Below are positions 41,253 through 51,804 of a DNA stretch of 64,000 nt, piece by piece. Position 1 is the stretch's first letter, and each line of letters opens with the position of its first letter. The DNA comes from Heloderma charlesbogerti (Eukaryota; Chordata; Lepidosauria; Squamata; Helodermatidae): the NCBI GenBank assembly GCA_026122225.1, contig JANEZZ010001905.1, positions 2,232,001-2,296,000 on the forward strand. The letters run 5' to 3'. Position numbers and translations under genes: made by a program. The notes under the pieces are model-generated. The model was not told where the DNA came from and did no database searches. It worked only from the letters and a program-made list of their open reading frames with translations.

Positions 41253-42539
41253 GAGCAGCAGTGGAGTCGGCAGGGAGGGTCTTTAGCCCTGGAAGGAACA
41301 ATGAGTCTGCTTGATCAGGTCTTAGGGTTCCAGAGAAGCCTGGATGATTCACTTTACTTTTCACATTGTTATCAGCCACTTTTTACATCAGGCAACAATA
41401 CAACTTTTGCATGGCTTGAATGTTTAACTACAGCAATGCTCTTTTGGAATGGCATACTTTTCCTTGAACTGTGCATATGGTTGCACATCTTTAAAAAGCC
41501 GTGATAGCATCAGAGAACAAGCCTACCTTTTCTGGCAGATCTGGTGACTGAGGCGCAACAAGGCCTGGTCACCAGGTCTACCAAAGTAGGTAGATCTCGC
41601 CTGAGAAATGTGTATGCCAGGTCTGCCCCTCTGTTGTTTCTCAATGGGTAGACCTGGTGTCCAGACAACGTCTTTCCACCCACAGCTGAAACCCTCAGTG
41701 CTTTCCATGACTGTCTCTGGGCCAAAGGCCATTACGGGGTCAAAGGGCATGGTTAATACTAGGGTAGGGGTAGGGTGACCTGCTCAGCTTGCAGCCCACT
41801 GCTAGGTTCTGCTCTACAGGAAACACACAGTAGGGTCAGGTACCTTCACAAGAGGTTTCTTTATTTCTAGAATACACGAGAAAACACTAATTTCTGTGCA
41901 GCTGCGTGGCACACTGTCTCAGCTCCAGGGCCAACGCTAAGCAAGAGATGGGGAGAGGTTCCACTCAGGCCTCCTGCAAGAGCTAAAATTGGCAGGTTCT
42001 CTTAAAGCTATATATCTCACAACAACCCATTTTAACCCTTGAGAAATTGCACTGCTTCTACAATCCATTTCACAGCCCAATCTGCACTTCCCTAGAACAC
42101 CAACAACACTTGACTACATTGTAGAGTTGCCATACACTGCTCTAACACACCCTTGCTCCGCAAAATACTAATAACTACTCTGGGCTGCTTGGCTGGACTT
42201 GCCTTCTCAGCCACGGCCCTGCCTCCTGCAATATGGGTATAATAAGGATGAAGTTTATCTGCGCATAATGTCAAGGTAATTTTTTAAATGTTTATAAACT
42301 CAGGAAAACAAATATTAAAAAGACTTGAGGTAGAAAGAACACAAACTCCTATATCTGCTGCTACCTTTTGTTTTCTGGTAGACACACTGCTGCCCAAACC
42401 CAGCTACAGGAAACTCCTGGATTTCAAAATTGTAGTTTTGTTCTGTTTTGTTTTGTTTTGAATGAGGCTGCAATTACTTACTAACAGGAAAGACCCCAAA
42501 GAGGCTTAACACACCCAGAAGCGTGAACGGCCTATACCA
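41253..42539. other. unassigned DNA, possible old LTR or repeat
   Basis: 41515-41700 has short inverted 'caggtctacc' / 'ggtagacctg' motifs. 41850-41880 carries an AATAAA signal on the minus strand (TTTATT at 41859). These might belong to a decayed antisense LTR, but no TG/CA ends or target duplication were found. Confidence 0.25.
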
Positions 42540-42716
42540 CCGCCAGGATCAGAGGCAGTAAGACTATGTACACCAGTTGCTGGGGAACATGGGTGGGAGG
42601 GTGCTGTTGCACTCACATCCTGCTTGTGGATTTCTCGTGGGCAGCTGGTTGGCCACTGCGTGCACAGAATGCTGGACTAGACAGATTCAGCGTGGCTCTC
42701 CTTATGTTCTTATGTG
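42540..42716 (+). repeat. CR1-like LINE 3' end
   Basis: Plus-strand copy of the 48005 family: 'ccaggatcagaggcagtaagactatgtacaccagttgctgggg' through TTATGTTCTTATGT. Confidence 0.8.
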
Positions 42717-43047
42717 CTGGAGCCTTGTCGTGCTGCTGTCTTTACTCATGAGGTGCCCTCTTCATCATTTGCGAGGGCTAGGTGGTGGCTCAGCCTCCCC
42801 CTCTGCCTCAGAAGCTGAGCAACCTGTCCCTCCACAACGCAGATCTGAAGGCATCACCCCTGAGGGCCAAGAGTCGTCTGGGGTAGTGCCAGTGTCCTCT
42901 GAGGCAGCCTGTTCCCTGGAGAGATCTGGCCCTGAAGGTTCAAGCTCTTACTTCGAGGATGATTCCTCCAGCGGAGACATGATATCCACAACTACGACAA
43001 TGAAAAATCTCCATCATCTTTTTTTTCTTTCTTTCTAAAGAACCCAA

Positions 43048-43128
43048 AACAGCCTTCCCCAACATGGTACCCTCCAGATGTGGTAGCCTACAAAACTCTT
43101 CACCCCCAGCCAGCATGGCCACTGGCCA
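43048..43128. repeat. hairpin MITE A, left half
   Basis: CAGCCTTCCCCAACATGGTA, CCCTCCAGATGTGGTAGCC and CCAGCCAGCATGGCCACTGG. The right arm is absent. Confidence 0.7.
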
Positions 43129-43168
43129 CTTCCTTGTAAGGAAGGTGCTCACACACTTGGAGCCATTC

Positions 43169-43627
43169 AGGGCACAATCCTACTGAGAAAGCCTCCGAAA
43201 TCAGGGGCTCCTGGCTATCCAATGCAGAGCGGATGGAGGATCAAGGATGGAGGATGGAGGAGATCCTCTTCTGCATGCCTCGCCCACCCTGCATCTGTGG
43301 CTAGACATGTGTTTTTGCACATTTAGCTGTGGCTTCAGGGAGAAGGAGGGAACAGGCCTGGAGGCCCAGTAGGACGCTATCTAAAGCAGCTTTCGTGGTC
43401 TCCTGGCCTCCTGCCCCAGGGAACGCCGCATTTCCACCCTCTCCACACTCCATTTTACGAGTACAGAGAGGCAGCCATCACGGTTCTCCCTGTGCAGGCT
43501 ACGAGGGGGAGGGGGACAGGAGCACTGTTTTCTGGCTCAGAGCGCTGTCTAAGAAACTTGGAGCCAGTAAACTGAAAAATCCTATAGCCCTATAGATAGT
43601 ATCTAGCAGCCACAGGATTGCTCCCTT
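43169..43627. repeat. MITE D, larger copy
   Basis: The left end AGGGCACAATCCT faces the right end AGGATTGCTCCCTT. It is GC-rich inside with GGAT-rich sequence at 43230-43262. Related to 34336-34738. Confidence 0.5.
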
Positions 43628-43628
43628 A

Positions 43629-44334
43629 CTTGTCCCTTTCCATCATCCTTTCCAGCTCTACAACGTTCTTTTAGACTCTGCAACCAAAGAGGAGCACTTC
43701 TGGGTGACATGCCCCAAAGTCAGGGCAAAAGAAGCAGTTTTAAGACCTCAGCCATCGTCTTGCATATGCCGGCCAGGTATAAAAAGCAACGGGTATGCCT
43801 CAGAGTTGCCCTCCCATGCACAGAAAGATCAGGGTTATTCCCCAGCTGAAAACAATGCAACACTAAAAACAGGTAGTATGAAAGTTCCACAGTGCACAAA
43901 TTGGAATACGCATTAAAAAAAAAAAAAAGCTGGGGACCATTAGATCTCCTTGAGACCCTCAGAGGCCAAAGAAAAGCCAAGCACGAAGTCTTACTTCCCA
44001 GCCGGAGGAATTCCTGAAAATGGAAGCTGATTTTCACTGGAAGTTGTTTTCTTGCTGGTACTAAAAGCTGCCCCAGATTCTTTGGATCTTTCCAAAGTGA
44101 AGCTTAATTTAAAAAAGGAAAGGCCCCTGATGTCTCAGACACAGGTTGAGCACTTTCTAATCCTGCCTTTCCTAGCTGGAGCTGGGGAGGCGGGGAGTGC
44201 GGGAGGGGGTTGCACTTGTGGTAAGGTTCCCACGTGACTTTCTGCCAACACAGATATGAAGGCCTTCAGCCCAGCCCTGAACATTTTGGACAATAAGGGA
44301 AGAAGCGCACTCTTAGTGTACATCCAAAAGGGCC
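43629..44334. other. unique DNA, nothing recognised
   Basis: Poly-A tract at about 43914-43928. No repeat or exon was recognised. Confidence 0.45.
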
Positions 44335-44418
44335 CAAGTGTAGTCCTTGGCATGTTCCTGGCAGGATGGGAGTAGTAGTCCAACATATCTTGGGGGGCAC
44401 CAGGTTGGGGAAGGTGAT
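44335..44418. repeat. hairpin MITE A, right half
   Basis: 'gcaggatgggagtagtagtccaac', then the GGGGGGCACCAGGTTGGGGA arm. Confidence 0.65.
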
Positions 44419-44649
44419 GTACGAGATCCAAATATCATGAAATACTTTACCACCCCAACTGCTAGTTCAACAGAGTGGTGAAAGATTGCTGAAGGATAAT
44501 ACACCCACACAAAGTCATCCCAAACATGTGCTCTCCAGAAGGGTGATCACCCTTTATCTGCCCAAAATCTGAAATCTCATTAGAGGATGAGGGGCTTGCA
44601 ATGCCCAGGATGCCCCATTCTAACACTGAGAGTAATCCCAAGTCAGGGG

Positions 44650-44795
44650 TCACAGAATCATAGAATCATAGAATAGTAGGGTTGGAAGGGGCCTACAAGG
44701 CCATCGAGTCCAACCCCCTGTTCAATGCAGGAATCCAAGTCAGAGCATCCCTGACAGGTGGCTGTCCAGCCTAGTCTTGAATGGCTCCAGTGTGG
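44650..44795 (-). repeat. CR1 LINE 3' end
   Basis: Antisense CR1 end with three copies of the tail unit (CATAGAATCATAGAATAG), then GGCCATCGAGTCCAACCCCC and the last ORF2 codons. Confidence 0.9.
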
Positions 44796-45150
44796 TCCTT
44801 CAGTTGCAAATCTGGAATACATACAGTGTTGTGGGCACTCTCACAAAATGGCTGCCATGGTGGGGGCTTGCCCACTCATGAAATGGCTGATGTGGTGGGC
44901 ATGGTTGTTCACAAAACGTTCATTTCCCAGGAGGCAAACTTGTGAAATGGTAAGAAAACTAACTTGCCTAAGAACCAAAGAACATGGCAGAGATGGCGTT
45001 TGAGCTCCAGAACACAAATCCACTCTTTTGAAGCCAGAGTTTTGTGCTCCAACACCCATTTCACAGAAGGTGAACTCATGAGGCTGACAAGTAACTTGGC
45101 CAAGAAACTAAGTACAAGGAAGAGATGGCATCTGATCCCCAAATGCAAGA
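44796..45150. repeat. repeat E fragment plus two tandem MIR-like units
   Basis: 'tcacaaaatggctgccatgg' links it to repeat E. 44945-45030 and 45065-45150 each contain a 'taacttg.c.aagaa' then 'gcagagatgg.' stretch. They look like two tandem copies of a MIR-like core, and a third similar stretch lies at 35750-35795. Confidence 0.45.
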
Positions 45151-45236
45151 TCGTATTTATGGTCAGGTGTAGCCAACCCACAGGCATTGCGCTCTGCATG
45201 TGCCCCACAGTCCTCTTCTGCAGCATGGTGGCGGTG

Positions 45237-45385
45237 GAAAACAAATGGTGCTTTGCCACCAAAATCCAGCAGCAAATTGCCACAGAGCTTTAGAAAAGCC
45301 AGATTTAGCTTGTTTTCTAGCTAAATTTGGCCTTTCTAAGGCTCTGTAGCAGTTTGCTGCCAAATTCTGGCAGCAAACCACAGAT
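45237..45385. repeat. hairpin repeat, arms about 68 bp
   Basis: The left arm ('ggtgctttgccaccaaaatccagcagcaa', 'cacagagctttagaaaagcc') and the right arm ('ggcctttctaaggctctgtagc', 'ccaaattctggcagcaaacc') are inverted copies meeting at about 45312. A separate family from MITE A to E. Confidence 0.8.
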
Positions 45386-45390
45386 TTTTA

Positions 45391-46237
45391 TTTTTGCCAG
45401 CAGTCAGCAGTCCTACGGACCCCAGACTACGTGAAGTTAGATGAATAGGCAAGAACAGCTATGCAGGCCTAATTTCTGTAGCTCATGGCTGCGACATGCG
45501 ATGCTGGTCATTGTCTTAGAGGACTCTGAAGGGGGATTCGATAAATCCACGGGGGTGGACAGGCCTGTGAAAGGCTCTCGGACATGGAGGCAACATAGAA
45601 CAGCCACATGACACTGAAAACCAGTGGTTGGAGAGCAGCAGTGGGGCAAGGCTGATGTGTCCATGTCTTTACCATATTCTTACCCAGTCCAAAGAAATGC
45701 GCCACGCTTGAGGCGCACCAGTCTCCAAGGAACTGCAGCATGGCAGATGCAAAAGCTCGTGTGCACACAGAACTCTCAGTCAAAGCTCTCCATGTCATCA
45801 GAGTCAGCGTGGGACTTTCCCAGCTCTTCTTGGTGGATATGAAAGTCTAACTAAACATACCGGGGGGGGGGGTGTAGTGAGTACTATTATTCTTGAGAGG
45901 AGCTCAAAAAGGTGGGATCCTGAATATTTCAGGAAGTATGGTGGCTTGAAAAGGAAGCGAAAGAGCTGGGCAGGTACTGCTGTTTTCACACTGTTGTGCT
46001 AACTCAAGGTGCACCTTGCAGTCCCTGTCTCAGTCATATGCAATACAGACCCAGCATCACCTCCCCGTATCCCCCCACAAAGCACATCCTGTTCCATTAT
46101 GAGCCTTCCATTCTGCCCCAACCAACATTCACGGGTTTTCACTTCACCCAGGGCTTAGCAAATGGATCCATCTCCTCAGGTCAGATTGTCTTAACTACCC
46201 TCCTTCCTAAAACAGGATGTGTGCTACATGTCTAAAC
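45391..46237. other. unique DNA, nothing recognised
   Basis: Poly-G at about 45862-45872; no repeat family or exon was recognised. Confidence 0.45.
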
Positions 46238-46320
46238 TGGTCTTCCCCAACATGGTCTTCCTCAGATGGGTTGGACTACAACTCCCATCACCCCAGCCAG
46301 TGTGGCTCCAGGTGCAATGG
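46238..46320. repeat. hairpin MITE A, left half
   Basis: GGTCTTCCCCAACATGGTC, 'cctcagatgggttggactacaactcccatc', 'ccagccagtgtgg'. The right arm is absent. Confidence 0.65.
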
Positions 46321-46629
46321 GATTCATCCAATGCTCCTGGACAGAGATGCAGCAGGATGACCTGCTCCCAAGAGGGGGCTCTCTGTTGCAACTCTGTGGG
46401 AGTGAACTGCTGGCTCGCCTTCTTTCAAGTGGGGGACGCAGCCTGATCCCAGAAGTGTGCAGAAACAGAGAGGGTGGAACTTCCTCGTGGGGGGCGGGGG
46501 AGGGAGCAAGTGATCTTTACTCAGTTACAACACACTGCCAAAACACACTCTTTCCAGGTCTTAAGAGCAAAGCATGCTTCCCATTTTATTTCAGAAAATA
46601 AGGCTATCAGATGCCCTGGAGAAGCGTGC

Positions 46630-46780
46630 ATCTGGTAGACTGATTTTCCCCAACCTGGTGACCCCCAAATGTTTTGGACTACAACACCCATAATTCCGGA
46701 CCACTGGCCATGCTGGCTGGAGCTGGTGGGACTTAGTCCAAAACATCTGGAGTGCAGCACACTAAGGAAGGCTGCCATAG
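46630..46780. repeat. hairpin MITE A, complete
   Basis: 'ttttccccaacctggtgacccccaaatgttttggac' faces 'gtccaaaacatctggagtgcagcac'. GGCCATGCTGGCTGGAGC lies in the centre. Confidence 0.8.
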
Positions 46781-46781
46781 G

Positions 46782-46865
46782 TCATAGAATCCTAAGAGTT
46801 GGAAGGGACCTTGGAGATCCAACCCCCTGCCCAATGTGGGATCTACATCTGCTCATTGCTTAACC
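46782..46865 (-). repeat. CR1 LINE 3' end, short
   Basis: Antisense: 'catagaatcctaagagttggaagggaccttggagatccaacccc'. Only the last part of the element remains. Confidence 0.75.
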
Positions 46866-48004
46866 ATGGCTGTCCATTCTGCAAATATTTCCCAAGCTCC
46901 CTCACAGGGGATGAGATCTGAAACAAAACTAGCAGGCGGTTCATTCAAACGAAACCCACAAGCCAGCTCTTTCTTTCCGTCCTTCCATCAAAAGAAGTTT
47001 GCATTTTTTTTTGCATTTTAAAAGCAGCGAAAGAAAGTTGTCCAATTACAAAACCATACTTCCTGCTTTTTTTTTTTTTTGCTTTTTTCTTTAGAAAACT
47101 GGCAGTTTTAAAATGCAGTATGAATAAAGTAAAACTTCTTCAAGTATTTTGTGTGGGGTTTTGGTTTGGTGTGTACTCCCCCCCCCCACCCACACACATT
47201 CCTCTTGCAGCACATACTAATGATTTATAATCCCAAATTTAGTATGATAATAAATAAGGCTCGTGGGATATTAAGTAAAAGGCTGGAATGACAATTTGCC
47301 AGAGAAAGCTGCTGCTTGACAAATATATATATATATATATATATTGTTTCTTAAGAAGCCCAATTATGTTAATAACCCTCAGAGGATGTAAATGTGAATT
47401 GTAACGCATAACAGATGGAGCACTCAGTGACAAGCTAATCTTACCTGAAAATTGGAATCAAAGACCCTGATTCGTATTTATGGATATGGCATTTGAAGCG
47501 TACGCTGAACAGGGAATATATAGAAAATCAATATGTCCTACAAAATATTCCATGCCTTCATTTCATCTCACTCAAGGTGACTACTAACATTCTCTGACAC
47601 ACTTTGTATTTTCCATCACTAATTCTTCTCAAATGTTCTCTCCTCCACCACCTCAGCTGCCTTGGAGCCTCCATCCTTTCCCCTTTGCTGTTCCTTGTGC
47701 CTGAAACTCCCTCCTGGAATACTTGTCTCATCCGGAACGTGGAGTGAAGGGGCAGAAATTGGAGAGCACAAAACTCAGGGAAAACCCAAGCTAACGTCAG
47801 TCATGTCAGCCTCCTCAATATCGATTCACATGACCAACCAGCTGCAGTCGAATGACATCTGGAACACATCTCAGGTGGATCTGATATTTTCGTCCACGAA
47901 GCAAGGGTTGTTGGAAACAGCTGGCATGGTTTGCAGCAGGAAGGCACACCTGCGGTTATCCCTCCCCCATAATAGTGGAACCCGGTGGAGTCCTCCCGCG
48001 AAGC
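46866..48004. other. AT-rich unique DNA with simple repeats
   Basis: Poly-T near 47068-47082, poly-C near 47178-47187, AT microsatellite at 47322-47344. No repeat family or exon was recognised. Confidence 0.45.
47322..47344. repeat. AT microsatellite
   Basis: Eleven or so AT dinucleotides. Confidence 0.92.
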
Positions 48005-48345
48005 TGAATGGTGGAAGATTCAGGACAGATAAAGGGAAGGACTTCTTCACATAGCGCATCATTAAAACTATGGAATTTGCTACCACAAGATGTCATGACA
48101 GCCACCAACCTGGATGGCTTTAAAAGAGCATTGGACAAATTCGTGGAAGAGAAGCCAACAATGGATAGTAGTTCTGATGGCTACATGGTGCCTCCAGGAT
48201 CAGAGGCAGTATGCCTCTGTACACCAGTTGCTGGGGAACATGGGCTTGAGGATGCTGTTGCACTCATATCCTGCTTGTGGGTTTTCCCGTGGGCAGCCGG
48301 CTGGCCACTGTGTGAACAGAATGCTGGACTTCAGCATTCCCTAAT
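48005..48345 (+). mobile_element. CR1-like LINE 3' end, best copy of its family
   Basis: The coding end reads SASLKLWNLLPQDVMTATNL and then FKRALDKFVEEKPT, the usual close of a CR1-clade ORF2. The 3' region follows ('gctacatggtgcctccaggatcagaggcagtatgcc...ccagttgctggggaacatggg'). The final tail is missing; the sequence changes after 'cagaatgctggact'. 5'-truncated. Confidence 0.8.
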
Positions 48346-48414
48346 TTGGGGACAGAATGCCACCATCCCTAATTTGGCCCTAATATGCAGGGCCAAATAG
48401 GGATAGTGTCATGC

Positions 48415-49085
48415 AGCCTTCCCCAGTGGCCAATGGCCATGCTAGCTGGGTGTCAGGAATGAATCTGAGCATGTGGAGATAGCTAGCAGCTCAAATTCAG
48501 AATGGGAACAGCCAGAACCGGGGGAGGCTCCATCCCTAGTGAGCTCGGATACGGCAAGGCCTTCTTCTCAAGACCTTGGCACACAGATGGCTCAGCCTGA
48601 GGGCCCCCCTTTCCTCCTCCATGAGAACCCAGGTCTCGGGAGAGGAGGAGAGTGAGGGGCGTGACTTGAGGGATTCTGGCGTCCGTCACACAGCGAACCA
48701 GGAAAAGTTAGAGGCAGAGCTCAGACGCCCCACCAGGTTGGCTACGCGTGATAGCCTATGTAGGAGGGAGCTGCTGTAAGGGAGGGACACCCCCACCCAG
48801 CTAGTCCAGCCGGGAAGTTCTTCTTCAAACTGCCGGCAACTTCTCCAACTTCTACTTCGGCTCCTGTACTGGTACCCGTAATTGCGTGGAATAGCAGTTT
48901 CCTTTGTAGCCAGAGAGTTTCCTAGAATTTGCATTTCTAAAGGACCCAGTCGTTAACTAATAAAGTAGTGAGCCTGAAGCCTGGTATCTTGGAGTGTGTT
49001 GGTTGCGAAGCGGGAGGACAAAGGAACGTGACAGCGGGAGTGACAGAAGCTGTAGTCCACACCTACATAATGGCATCTGGGGAGA
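48415..49085. repeat. hairpin MITE A split by a solo LTR
   Basis: The left piece ends 'gccatgctagctggg' at 48450. The right piece resumes 'agaagctgtagtccacacc' at about 49045. Between them lies the LTR at 48451-49033. Confidence 0.6.
48451..49033 (+). mobile_element. solo LTR, 583 bp
   Basis: It begins TGTCAGGAATG and ends GAACGTGACA, giving the inverted TGTCA/TGACA ends typical of LTRs. A polyadenylation signal AATAAA lies at 48959-48964 with a GT-rich stretch after it. No internal retroviral or Gypsy-like sequence and no second LTR are present, so this looks like what recombination between two LTRs leaves behind. The flanks read GCTGGG and GCGGG, an imperfect short duplication. Whether it came from an endogenous retrovirus or a Gypsy-type element cannot be told. 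Confidence 0.7.
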
Positions 49086-49199
49086 GCCACGTTCAAATCC
49101 CTCACCAGCCATGAGCTCACTGTGTGAACCTCCATTGCAGGGTTCATTGTTGCCAGACTGCAATGGAGGCAGGGTGGGAGCACAGACACCACCCTGAGC

Positions 49200-49396
49200 C
49201 AGTGGAGGCCGGTGGCTCTGATTTCAGTAGGGCTGTGAATCCATGCTGGGTTTCAGCCAGAACCAGCCAGAACTCTAAAGGAGCTCTCCAAGGTGCTCCG
49301 CACCTTGGAGAGCTCCTTTAGAGTTCTGACTGTTTCTGACTGAAACCCGGAGTGGATTCACCGCCCCACTGAAATCAGAGCCACCAGCCTCCACTG
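49200..49396. repeat. hairpin MITE B, near-perfect 197-bp hairpin
   Basis: The arms of about 97 bp start CAGTGGAGGCCGGTGGCTC and end GCCACCAGCCTCCACTG. They meet at the 'ccaaggtgctccgcaccttgg' centre. By eye about nine in ten positions pair. Other copies: 2735, 3523, 23195. Confidence 0.92.
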
Positions 49397-49429
49397 ACCT
49401 TACACAAGTATGTCTACAGCCAAAAACTG

Positions 49430-50010
49430 CTCGGCCCTGGACACCGTAGACAGGTTATAACAGATTAACCGCCGGTGCTGTAACTCCTGCCACGTCTGTG
49501 AGGCGGTCTGCTGAAAGAACTGCTTGGCCCAAGCCCGTTACTATTGAAAAAGTTTCTCGCTCTCTTCCTCAGCAGGGTCCCCAAGTTCACCGTATTAAAT
49601 TAAGAGAATGATTCATAAGAAAACAAGGTTTCATGAAGCAAAGGGAGGGGGGTGGAATTCAATTTTGGCCACAGCCAAGTCAGATAATGGGCTTCTTCCC
49701 CCATTTCCTCCCTGCGAGGCTAAATCAGAATCAGCACTGCTGAATCTCATCACAACCTGTTCCTTCCAATGTACCCCGAAGAAGGACGCATCAAAAAACA
49801 ACCCCAAAAGCTACTTACGTCACGTACTTAATCTCCTATTGAACCCAGGAGATTGGCAAACCTGCTAATTACCTTCCACCGTTCCGGTAAAACAGAGAGG
49901 CTACGAGGCCTGGCTCCCTGATTAATTTCCTCTCACAACTGCACCACCGCGTGTGGCTGCAAGCGGGATGAGTCAGTCATGAGGGGCTTGCTTCTTCCTA
50001 ATTGATGCTG
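49430..50010. promoter_or_regulatory. candidate conserved non-coding block
   Basis: Repeat-free. Motifs read: CRE-like TTACGTCA (49815-49822), homeodomain-type TAATTA (49866-49871), GATTAATT (49920-49927), TAATTGAT (49999-50006), and AP-1 TGAGTCA (49969-49975), all within 190 bp. Enhancer function is inference. Confidence 0.3.
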
Positions 50011-50667
50011 CGCTGCACTGGGGCTTAGGACGGCCTCCATCATCCGCTGCCTCAGCAGACTTAGGCCCTGCTCAACTTCTGAACCAAGCTGGAGCACGAA
50101 AAGGCTAGTCCGCTGGTAAGTTCCTGGCTCATTCCTCCAGTGGTAGAAGACTGGAGTTAGAGCAGCAAACGCCCCTCTGCTGCACACACCTCTCCTGAAT
50201 CCTCCTTGGGAAGAGATGGGGCAGTCGAGGAGAAATCCACAGTGGGTTTCCTGACCTCTGCTCTTGCAGACCTCTGGCCTCCATCCTCTTTCCCATACAG
50301 GACGCCTCCATAAAGCTCATAAGTGGGGCACGAAGGAGAGGTGCCCTGTCCCCAGAAACTGGTACTTACAGGTAGACTGCCTTTATACAGAAAGGATCGA
50401 TTGAGCTATCATGGCTGATCCCCACTGAATAGGTGTCTCCTCTAGGACTCTGCTTCATCCTCTTAGAAATAAGCCGCCACCACGATGACTTGTAGCAATG
50501 AGTTCCACGGTGTGGAGAGGAACTGCCCAGAAAACTGAGTGGGGCCCCTTCTGGAGAGCTCACTTTCACTTACGCACACAGCCCGGCCCAAACCACACTG
50601 TCCGTTTGACCTCAGTACCGAAAGGACTCCCGTCATTCTAAGCTCTAAGTTAACAAAGGGATTGAGA
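50011..50667. other. unique DNA, nothing recognised
   Basis: No repeat or exon was recognised before the SINE at 50668. Confidence 0.45.
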
Positions 50668-50769
50668 GCCAGTGTGACGTAGCGGTCAGCGTATTGGAGT
50701 GGGACTCAGGAGTTTGAATCCTCGCCTGTGGGTTAGTGGGGGGATCATAGGTCCAGGAAACAGGTCACT

Positions 50770-51673
50770 TGCCAGTTCTGGATGGGGCTGCACTCCCCCT
50801 GAAGGAACAGGTGCACAGTCAGGGTTATCAACACATTTTCTTACTATCCTAGCCTACCTCCGCCTTGTACTCAGTCTTTTAAGCAGGCTGCTTGTCCTTT
50901 GCCATGCCTCCCACATAGGGATGTCAGAGAATTCCGCCACAGACCCCAATGAGGCCGGATTCAAAAGAATCCGCAGTCCGTGGTGGAAAGGATCCCTTAC
51001 TTCCACCTCCCTGCACAATCCTCCTCGGCATTATGGCTACATTTAGCTTAAACTAAGGGCTTTACGGCCGCAAATGGCGTAGTGGACGCCATTTGTGTCC
51101 GGAGTCAGCCTCAGCCAGCGATACGTCACAGCAATGGCAGCCATATCGCTGGCGCTCCAGAGCCGGCTGGCAGCTCCCCGGAATCGCCGCCGAGTGGAGC
51201 CAGACGGCGAGGATTCTGGCGGGAGGGATGGATCACCTCCCGGCAAGGGCGGATTCCCCAGCGGAGCAGCAGGTAGGGAATCCGCGCATCCCTACTCCCA
51301 CGGCAGCCATTTTGCAGTGGTGTCCAGAATACTTTCTCAAATTGCCAAATGGGCCCATGACCCAAAAAGGTTGCCTTCCCTCACAGTAGCGTTTTGAGTG
51401 TTGCAGCAGCACCCACTCTCTGGAATGCTTTACCAGTTGACATTAGACAGCTCCCCGCAGTTCTGACGTTTAGACGTCTTCTTAAAACGCAGCTTTCCCT
51501 GGAGTGTGATCCAGCCAGCTATAGTTTCGGGCACACAGTAGTATGTGGTTTAACTGCTGATTAATTTGTATTGTGTTGTTTTTATTGTTATATTTTTTGT
51601 TGTTTTGAGGCTACTGAATTTTATGTTTGCCACTTCAATACCGCTGTGGAAAGCAGTATATAAATTAGAGGAA

Positions 51674-51700
<27 letters not shown>
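50770..51700 (+). mobile_element. L2-like LINE 3' region, itself split by a MITE
   Basis: 50770-50915 contains late ORF2 sequence (GGGCTGCACTCCCCCTGAAG). 51303-51700 contains the C-terminus, readable as TLWNALPVDIRQLPAVLTFR then RLLKTQLSL, and a 3' UTR ending 'ccgctgtggaaagcagtatataaatt' and an AAAT tail at about 51670-51700. A hAT-like MITE interrupts it at 50916-51294. Confidence 0.75.
50916..51294. mobile_element. hAT-like MITE, 379 bp
   Basis: The ends are TAGGGATGTCAG and, inverted, TAGGGATGCGCGGATTC. Flanks are CTCCCACA (50908-50915) and CTCCCACG (51295-51302), an 8-bp duplication with one mismatch. An internal GCAAATGGCG...CGCCATTTG hairpin at about 51070-51090 is shared with the 10151-11076 element, and CCAGCGATA/TATCGCTGG form another inverted pair. 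Confidence 0.8.
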
Positions 51701-51704
<4 letters not shown>

Positions 51705-51804
51705 ATCTCAATAGGTGACTTTGGGCCAGTCACTGACTCTCAGCCTAGCCTACCTCACAGGGCTGTTGTGAGGATAAAACAGAGAGGAGGGAGATCATGC
51801 AGGC

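Larger units (their letters stand above)
50668..51800 (+). repeat. CORE/MIR-like SINE split by an L2 insertion
   Basis: The tRNA-like head is at 50668-50745 (GAGAGCCAGTGTGACGTAGC, with 'gtttgaatcctc' as B box). The conserved core resumes at 51708-51800 ('gtgactttgggccagtcactgactctcagcc', then 'cctcacagggctgttgtgagg'). Removing what lies between restores the order seen, antisense, at 19418-20133. Confidence 0.75.

Noticed and set aside
41770..42280. Antisense LTR with AATAAA near 41860
   Set aside because: No TG/CA ends, second copy or target duplication could be found, so it was left as unassigned DNA.
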